This document shows, piece after piece, positions 6,848 to 10,667 of a DNA stretch of 10,667 nt (positions within the stretch are counted from its first letter, which is position 1; each line of letters begins with the position of its first letter). The stretch spans positions 1 to 10,667 of the forward strand of contig JAGGZO010000027.1 of NCBI GenBank assembly GCA_021161995.1, given 5' to 3'. Both the position numbers and the translations under genes were made by a program. Source of the stretch: Candidatus Aenigmatarchaeota archaeon. Lineage in GTDB: Archaea > Aenigmatarchaeota > Aenigmatarchaeia > CG10238-14 > SpSt-28. The notes below the pieces were generated by a model that was given only the letters and a program-made list of their open reading frames with translations, ran no database searches and was not told the DNA's origin.

Positions 6848-7255
6848 ATGAACCTAGAATACGAACTTAGTGTAATATTCAAAATGGTATTAGTCACTTT
6901 GCTAGCTGGACTAATAGGTTTCGATAGAAAGAAGAGAAAAAAGCCAGCTGGTATAAAAACACACATAATAGTAGGAATAGCCTCAACAACATTCACAATT
7001 CTAGCTTTGTTGTATGGTTTAGAGAAAGGAGATTCAAACGGAAGTAAAATAATATCAGCAATTCTATCTAGCATGGGTTTCATAGGTGCTGGTACCATAA
7101 TAAAGCAGGATAAAGAGAATTTGGTGATTGGTGTAACAACAGCGGCAACTCTCTGGTTAACATCAGCAATAGGAATAGCTGTTGGTATGGGATACTATGC
7201 CATAGCTCTCATAGCATCAATATTCTCTTTTGTGATACTAAAAGTGCTCAAGTGA
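6848..7255 (+). CDS. MgtC/SapB-family membrane protein
   Basis: This 135-residue integral membrane protein matches the conserved membrane domain of the MgtC/SapB family. In bacteria, family members support growth at low magnesium and modulate the membrane ATPase; they are not proven Mg transporters. Visible family signatures are AGLIGFDRKKRKKPAGIKTH (20-39), where the usual acidic residue of the GxER motif is Asp (D26) instead of Glu, MGFIGAGTIIK (76-86), and GVTTAATLWLTSAIGIAVGMG (95-115). About four to five hydrophobic helices span the protein, for example 8-25, 40-57, 70-85, 95-113 and 116-134. The C-terminal soluble ACT-like domain of the longer MgtC proteins is absent. A strong TATA box gives it its own, probably leaderless, promoter. 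The neighbours (NOB1, uL15) do not suggest a pathway. Confidence 0.92.
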   Translation: MNLEYELSVIFKMVLVTLLAGLIGFDRKKRKKPAGIKTHIIVGIASTTFTILALLYGLEKGDSNGSKIISAILSSMGFIGAGTIIKQDKENLVIGVTTAATLWLTSAIGIAVGMGYYAIALIASIFSFVILKVLK

Positions 7256-7267
7256 ATGTTATCGTTA

Positions 7268-7276
7268 AGTATAAAT
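7268..7276 (+). promoter_or_regulatory. Probable TATA box of the uL15 gene
   Basis: AGTATAAAT lies 47-55 nt before the uL15 ATG and predicts a start near 7298, leaving a leader of about 25 nt that would include the Shine-Dalgarno sequence. A second A/T-rich stretch (TTTTAAAAAT at 7278-7287) is an alternative that would give a shorter leader. Confidence 0.45.
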
Positions 7277-7311
7277 GTTTTAAAAATTATTTTGCAGATA
7301 TAGTTTAGTAT

Positions 7312-7317
7312 GGTGAT
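7312..7317 (+). promoter_or_regulatory. Shine-Dalgarno sequence of uL15
   Basis: GGTGAT is complementary to the anti-Shine-Dalgarno end of archaeal 16S rRNA and is spaced five bases from the ATG at 7323. It confirms that start over the out-of-frame ATG at 7310. It is the clearest ribosome binding site in the window; most other genes appear leaderless. Confidence 0.65.
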
Positions 7318-7322
7318 TTGGA

Positions 7323-7763
7323 ATGGTAGTCAGAAGAGAAAAAAAGAGGAGAAGAGGAGAAAGGACTTATCATGGTAGGCATGGTTATCCAAGAGGCGCT
7401 GGTTCGAAAGGTGGTAGAGGAAATGCTGGCTTACATAAACATAGATGGATATGGACAATAAAACACAAACCAGATCATTTTGGCAAAGAAGGTTTTACTT
7501 CTAGGTTCAAAAAATACAAATGGCAAATACCAAAAGTTATAAATGTAGGTTTCCTTGATGAAATAGCAGAGTTTTTGGTAAAAGAGGGTAAAGCAAAAAA
7601 AGAAGGGGATAAAATAGTAATAAACCTGAAAGAGTTTGGAATCGATAAGTTACTAGGCTCGGGAAAAGTAACAAAATCACTGATAATAGAAGGCATAAAG
7701 GAATTTTCTGCTAGAGCAAAAGAAAAAATAGAGGCCGCAGGAGGAGAAATAAGAGCTGCTTGA
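7323..7763 (+). CDS. rpl15: 50S ribosomal protein L15 (uL15), archaeal
   Basis: This large-subunit protein binds 23S rRNA and helps late 50S assembly. The 146 residues match the archaeal form. A very basic extended N-terminus (VVRREKKRRRGERTYHGRHG) runs into the Gly-rich segment YPRGAGSKGGRGNAGLHKHR (22-41), which threads into rRNA. A globular C-terminal half follows, with VINVGFLDEI, a short beta element and the family-typical ending that includes GSGKVTKSLIIEGIKEFSARAKEKIEAAGG. A Shine-Dalgarno site fixes the start. In most archaea uL15 is followed directly by secY as the end of the spc-type ribosomal operon. Here a minus-strand methyltransferase begins its 3' end one base after the uL15 stop, so the uL15 transcript probably stops in that gene. 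The usual upstream partner (uL30) is also missing; an MgtC-family gene is there instead. Confidence 0.97.
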   Translation: MVVRREKKRRRGERTYHGRHGYPRGAGSKGGRGNAGLHKHRWIWTIKHKPDHFGKEGFTSRFKKYKWQIPKVINVGFLDEIAEFLVKEGKAKKEGDKIVINLKEFGIDKLLGSGKVTKSLIIEGIKEFSARAKEKIEAAGGEIRAA

Positions 7764-7764
7764 C

Positions 7765-8442
7765 TTATTTCACTTTTTTGAGAATCAAAACCAAATACCA
7801 GCCAAACCATTTTATAACAAAAGGTAATTTTCTTGGTTTGCTATTTTTCATGTTATAAACATCTAGTAACTTAAAACCTAGTTTTCTTAAAATCGTTATA
7901 ATATAAAATGGATTATAAATCCTAAACTTTACACCATGGACACTTTCAAAGACCATGGGGTTTTTAAACAAATTTATCAAATCGAATAAAATAAGGGTCA
8001 TGAATGTGAAAGGAAAAAACATAGAATGCATTGTTACAATCAAAATACTGTTTTTCTTACAGTTTCTAGATATATTCATGAGTACCTCGACCAAACTACC
8101 TTCAATATGTTCTAATGAATTCTCGAGCAGAACACACGCATCAAACTTTTTTCTGTATTTGAAAAACTTTATATCAGCGAGGTAAAATTCCAGATTTTTG
8201 GAAACAAAACGTTTTTTTGCAAAATTTATGAATTTTTTATCTATGTCAACACCGACAACATAAAAGCCCATATTCGAAATAGGTATAGATGCCCTGCCAC
8301 CACCACAACAAGCATCTAATATCAAAGATCCTTTCTTAAGATACTTCCTTATGATAAATTCTTCGTATTTTTCTAGGAATGGAGTAGTATACCGATTAAA
8401 ATATTTCCTCACATCCGAAATTTTTTTCGGCGATCTCTTCAT
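7765..8442 (-). CDS. Class I SAM-dependent methyltransferase
   Basis: This 225-residue protein has a seven-stranded Rossmann methyltransferase core. Motif I is ILDACCGGGRASI (41-53), the acidic residue that contacts the SAM ribose follows beta2 in VVGVDIDKKF (62-71), motif II/III appears as FYLADI (86-91), and beta4 leads into CVLLENSLEHI (103-113). The Cys-Cys within the glycine-rich loop is an accepted variant. The C-terminal half is Phe-rich, with a hydrophobic stretch at 140-160 (MFFPFTFMTLILFDLINLF) that may form a lid or membrane contact, and it ends basic. The substrate cannot be named; small-molecule or lipid/quinone-like methylation is as likely as RNA. The ATG at 8440-8442 is the only sensible start. 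A weak TATA candidate (GTTATAGG, minus strand, 8467-8474) lies about 29 nt upstream. It lies antisense between uL15 and secY, which is unusual and suggests insertion by rearrangement or transfer. Confidence 0.9.
   Translation of the reverse strand: MKRSPKKISDVRKYFNRYTTPFLEKYEEFIIRKYLKKGSLILDACCGGGRASIPISNMGFYVVGVDIDKKFINFAKKRFVSKNLEFYLADIKFFKYRKKFDACVLLENSLEHIEGSLVEVLMNISRNCKKNSILIVTMHSMFFPFTFMTLILFDLINLFKNPMVFESVHGVKFRIYNPFYIITILRKLGFKLLDVYNMKNSKPRKLPFVIKWFGWYLVLILKKVK
7774..7779 (+). terminator. Possible oligo-T terminator for uL15
   Basis: A run of six T residues on the plus strand starts 11 bases after the uL15 stop, within a T-rich stretch. Archaeal RNA polymerase terminates at such runs. 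It lies inside the 3' end of the opposing methyltransferase gene, where it encodes lysines on the minus strand, so codon bias explains it equally well. Confidence 0.3.
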
Positions 8443-8496
8443 TATAATTAATTATTAAACAGAATTCCTATAACAATAGCACTAAGCATTTAATTT

Positions 8497-8505
8497 TTTA
8501 AATAA
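8497..8505 (+). promoter_or_regulatory. Probable TATA box of secY
   Basis: TTTAAATAA sits in the 81-bp divergent gap with its centre about 23 nt before the secY ATG at 8524. Because the methyltransferase separates secY from uL15, secY needs its own promoter, and this is the best candidate. The predicted message starts near or at the ATG. Confidence 0.45.
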
Positions 8506-8523
8506 TAAATCAAAAATGATAGA

Positions 8524-9945
8524 ATGAAGTTTAACGTCGAAGAGATCGTAAAATTTATACCAGTCGTGGAAAAACCACCATTTAAACCTGCTTTTAAAAC
8601 TAGGTTGAAATGGACTCTAGCTGCAGTCGTAATATACTTTGTTTTAGCTAGAGTAGAGATAGCTGGTCTTATAAGAGGACAGATAAACCCAACACTAGAA
8701 GCTCTGATGACTTTAACTGGTTCCAGAGTTGGCAGTCTGATGACACTCGGTATAGGTCCTATAATCACTGCTGGCATAGTTCTAGAATTGTTAGTTGGTT
8801 CAAAAATAATAAACTGGGATATTAAAAAACCAGAGGGCAGAGCTAAGTTTGAATCGTGGAATAAATTACTCGCTGTTGTGTTTGCGTTCATAGAAGCAGC
8901 AGCTTTTGTAGCATCAAACGCAGTACCACTAGCACCCGGAATGAAAATAAAATTGCTAGCTATAACGCAAATCGCGATGGGCTCTATAATCGTTTTGTTC
9001 TTAGATGATTTAGTTAAGAAATGGGGTATTGGTTCCGGTATAAGTTTGTTTATCCTAGCAGGTATCTCAAGTTCTATACTGATACAATTGTTTAGTCCAT
9101 TTGTGTATTCGGTTGAACAAGGTAAATATGTTCCATGGTTCACAACACAAAGTATGCCAGCAGGTAAGTTACTAGCATTTTTCGTTTCACTTGCTCAAAG
9201 GGATTATTACGATGCCTTCTTGGCAGCAGTACCAATAATTTCTACTATTGGTATAATTGCCTTTGTTGCTTATGTGCAATCAATAAGAATCGAAGTACCA
9301 ATTGCATATAGCATGTTTAGAGGTTTTGGTAGACCATGGTCACTAAGATTACTATACACGAGTACTATACCAGTAATATTTGCGTTTGCACTAATGTCAA
9401 ACTTCCAGTTAATAGGTAGGATTGGTTTAACATATCAGGATGGTTTGTACTGTGGTCCTCTTGGCTGTTATGATGAACAAGGTGTTCCAGTAAGCGGTTT
9501 CATAAAGTATGTGACTCCGCCCAGAAATTTTGTATACAAAATGATATTCGGGACTGTTGCATTATCTGATATAACACAATTGCTTGTTTATGGCATAATA
9601 TTCACAATATTTGCTGTCATATTCTCAGTGTTCTGGGTCGAAACATCTGGCATGGATCCAGAAAGTGTAGCCGAACAACTAACATCATACGGTTTCCAAA
9701 TACCGGGCTACAGAAGGGATAAAAGGATAATAGCAAACATACTAAGAAAGTATATTGGTCCTTTAGCAGTGTTAAGTGGTTTAATAGTTGGTATGTTGGC
9801 AATGTTTGCGGATATGTTTTCCGCTCTTGGTAGAGGAACTGGCTTGCTTTTATCTGTAACTATTGCATATAGTTATTATCAGCAAATAAAAATGGAACGC
9901 TCGGAAGACATGCCAGTATTCCTGAGGAGGTTGATTAAAGAATGA
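8524..9945 (+). CDS. secY: Protein translocase subunit SecY
   Basis: This is the channel-forming subunit of the Sec61/SecY translocon, which moves secreted proteins across, and membrane proteins into, the cytoplasmic membrane. Its 473 residues form ten membrane helices. After an amphipathic N-terminus (1-28, with FIPVVEKPPFKPAF), recognisable segments are GIGPIITAGIVLELLVGSKI (76-95, plug/TM2), WGIGSGISLFILAGI (167-181, TM5), the cytoplasmic loop and TM7 PIAYSMFRGFGRPWSLRLLY (259-278), FWVETSGMDPESVAEQL (370-386, ribosome-contacting loop region after TM8) and GTGLLLSVTIAYSYYQQI (438-455, TM10). An enlarged external loop (about 297-335) contains two cysteines in YCGPLGCY (310 and 315). The stop codon overlaps the next gene's ATG by four bases. 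It is intact and full length. SecE and Sec-beta are not in the window. Confidence 0.97.
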   Translation: MKFNVEEIVKFIPVVEKPPFKPAFKTRLKWTLAAVVIYFVLARVEIAGLIRGQINPTLEALMTLTGSRVGSLMTLGIGPIITAGIVLELLVGSKIINWDIKKPEGRAKFESWNKLLAVVFAFIEAAAFVASNAVPLAPGMKIKLLAITQIAMGSIIVLFLDDLVKKWGIGSGISLFILAGISSSILIQLFSPFVYSVEQGKYVPWFTTQSMPAGKLLAFFVSLAQRDYYDAFLAAVPIISTIGIIAFVAYVQSIRIEVPIAYSMFRGFGRPWSLRLLYTSTIPVIFAFALMSNFQLIGRIGLTYQDGLYCGPLGCYDEQGVPVSGFIKYVTPPRNFVYKMIFGTVALSDITQLLVYGIIFTIFAVIFSVFWVETSGMDPESVAEQLTSYGFQIPGYRRDKRIIANILRKYIGPLAVLSGLIVGMLAMFADMFSALGRGTGLLLSVTIAYSYYQQIKMERSEDMPVFLRRLIKE

Positions 9946-10370
9946 GTAATGCAGCATTAGAAATACTAGCAGTAACTTTTTTATTGAATTTATTACAGGT
10001 AACGATAGGTTACTTTCTGATAAACAGAAAAAAAGTCGAAGAAGCAAGAGATAGGTTACAGGAAATCAGAGAAGAAATGCTTAAAGCACAAAAGGAGGGT
10101 AAGGCTGTAGAGTCAGAAAAGTTAGTCAATGAGATGCTAAAACTAAACAATGAAATCATGAAAGAAACTATGAAAGTTTCGTTAGTTACTATTTTTGTTA
10201 TTGCAATAGTGTTTCCGATGTTAAAAACAAGGTATACAAACACTATGATTCAATTGCCATTCTCACTGCCAGTTTTAGGCAATTCACTCAGCTGGTTTTG
10301 GTGGTATCTGATAACATTCATGATGGTTTCTACTCTGACAAGAAAAATACTGAACATAAAATACATATAG
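9942..10370 (+). CDS. DUF106 / EMC3-TMCO1-like membrane protein insertase (YidC/Oxa1 superfamily)
   Basis: This 142-residue protein has three membrane helices (about 6-28, 78-96, 117-135). A long charged coiled coil (29-77, KKVEEARDRLQEIREEMLKA onward) sits between the first two on the cytoplasmic side. This is the layout of archaeal DUF106 proteins, which belong to the Oxa1 superfamily with bacterial YidC and eukaryotic EMC3, TMCO1 and GET1. The tail SWFWWYLITFMMVSTLTRKI (117-136) is typical. Such proteins bind ribosomes and help insert membrane proteins, and in eukaryotes TMCO1 works beside Sec61. Its ATG overlaps the secY stop in an ATGA, so the two are co-transcribed and probably translationally coupled. 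Adenylate kinase, which lies between secY and this gene in many archaea, is missing here. Confidence 0.9.
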   Translation: MSNAALEILAVTFLLNLLQVTIGYFLINRKKVEEARDRLQEIREEMLKAQKEGKAVESEKLVNEMLKLNNEIMKETMKVSLVTIFVIAIVFPMLKTRYTNTMIQLPFSLPVLGNSLSWFWWYLITFMMVSTLTRKILNIKYI

Positions 10371-10436
10371 TTAAATTATCACCTAAGATAAATCACAAAT
10401 AAAAAAATTGTTACTTAGTAATAATTAAGTGAGACG

Positions 10437-10667
10437 ATGTATTCGATTCAGAAGGATGTAAATGAACTTTCCGACATTCTAAGATCTGTAATGAAAGAAT
10501 ACATAAAACCTTATAGAGAAATAACAAGATACTGGAGAAAGAGAATAAAGGAAAAAACTGGTATAGACGATCCAGGCTATATGGAACTTCTAGCTGAAAC
10601 AAAAACAAGATCGTCACTCTCAATGATAGACGGATCTATCTCTGAAATAAATCCTGAATATCAAATA
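10437..10667 (+). CDS. Unrecognised protein, N-terminal 77 residues (3' end outside window)
   Basis: The frame opens at the ATG 10437-10439 and stays open to the right edge; an in-frame TAA at 10422-10424 rules out a longer N-terminus. The visible protein is soluble and highly charged: helical at 4-48 (with IKPYREITRYWRKRIKEKTG at 23-42), then GIDDPGYMELLAETKTRSSL and SMIDGSISEINPEYQI at the edge. I see no motif I can name. It is not L34e, L14e, cytidylate kinase or TruB, which often follow secY-DUF106 in archaea. It lies 66 bp after the DUF106 gene, so it may have its own promoter, but no TATA box at the ideal spacing is obvious and there is no Shine-Dalgarno sequence. Codon and base use look like the neighbours. 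The gene is probably real, but its function is unknown. Confidence 0.65.
   Translation, partial: MYSIQKDVNELSDILRSVMKEYIKPYREITRYWRKRIKEKTGIDDPGYMELLAETKTRSSLSMIDGSISEINPEYQI

Noticed and set aside
7475..7810. Minus-strand ORFs overlapping uL15, SecY, PheS, PheT and TrpRS
   Set aside because: They are antisense shadows of strongly conserved genes, with no family features or promoters of their own.
8445..8454. 10-bp palindrome TAATTAATTA between the methyltransferase and secY
   Set aside because: Pure A/T palindromes of this size are expected by chance in such an AT-rich gap, and it is not placed at either TATA spacing.
10413..10430. Imperfect inverted repeat ACTTA...TAAGT before the last gene
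   Set aside because: Only five base pairs match in each arm and the spacer is A/T-rich; it is too weak to call a hairpin or operator.
1..10667. Defence system, CRISPR array, transposon, tRNA or rRNA
   Set aside because: All gaps are 81 bp or shorter, with no repeat arrays, terminal inverted repeats, transposase or nuclease/ATPase modules, and no tRNA-like cloverleaf was seen in any gap.

Overview
The window is chromosomal DNA from an AT-rich archaeon. The evidence is a single-fold archaeal histone, an archaeal/eukaryotic-type TrpRS and two-subunit PheRS, a NOB1-type ribosome-biogenesis endonuclease, archaeal uL15, SecY of the Sec61 type, a DUF106/EMC3-like insertase, and TATA boxes 23-30 nt before several start codons with no room for leaders. 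A euryarchaeal or DPANN-type lineage is plausible because of the histone and compact packing, but the sequence alone does not fix the phylum. I see no mobile element, CRISPR array, tRNA, rRNA or phage gene. Coding density is very high: the longest gap between genes is about 81 bp.

Layout. 1-954: the 3' end of a membrane-anchored surface protein converges on a small two-helix membrane protein on the minus strand. 1005-6116 (plus): TrpRS, a GT-A family 2 glycosyltransferase, then the pheS-pheT pair. 6117-6317 (minus): histone, abutting pheT tail to tail and divergent from the next gene. 6344-7255 (plus): NOB1-like PIN/zinc-ribbon nuclease, then an MgtC/SapB-family membrane protein. 7323-10370: the end of a ribosomal-protein/secretion cluster (uL15, SecY, DUF106), interrupted by a class I methyltransferase on the opposite strand between uL15 and SecY. 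10437-10667: the start of an unrecognised gene that runs off the right edge.

How the genes fit together. Most of the window is core information processing and protein export: aminoacylation with Trp and Phe, late small-subunit rRNA processing (NOB1), the large ribosomal subunit (uL15), chromatin (histone), and membrane insertion (SecY and its overlapping DUF106 partner). The glycosyltransferase, methyltransferase, MgtC protein and two surface/membrane proteins are accessory genes slotted between conserved blocks.

The most notable features are regulatory and architectural. A near-symmetric TATA box sits midway between two divergent start codons (954/1005). The histone and NOB1 promoters interlock in a 26-bp gap, with a perfect 8-bp inverted repeat centred on the NOB1 start codon. 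Three convergent gene pairs have 0-1 bp between stop codons. I did not find a convincing new multi-gene system.
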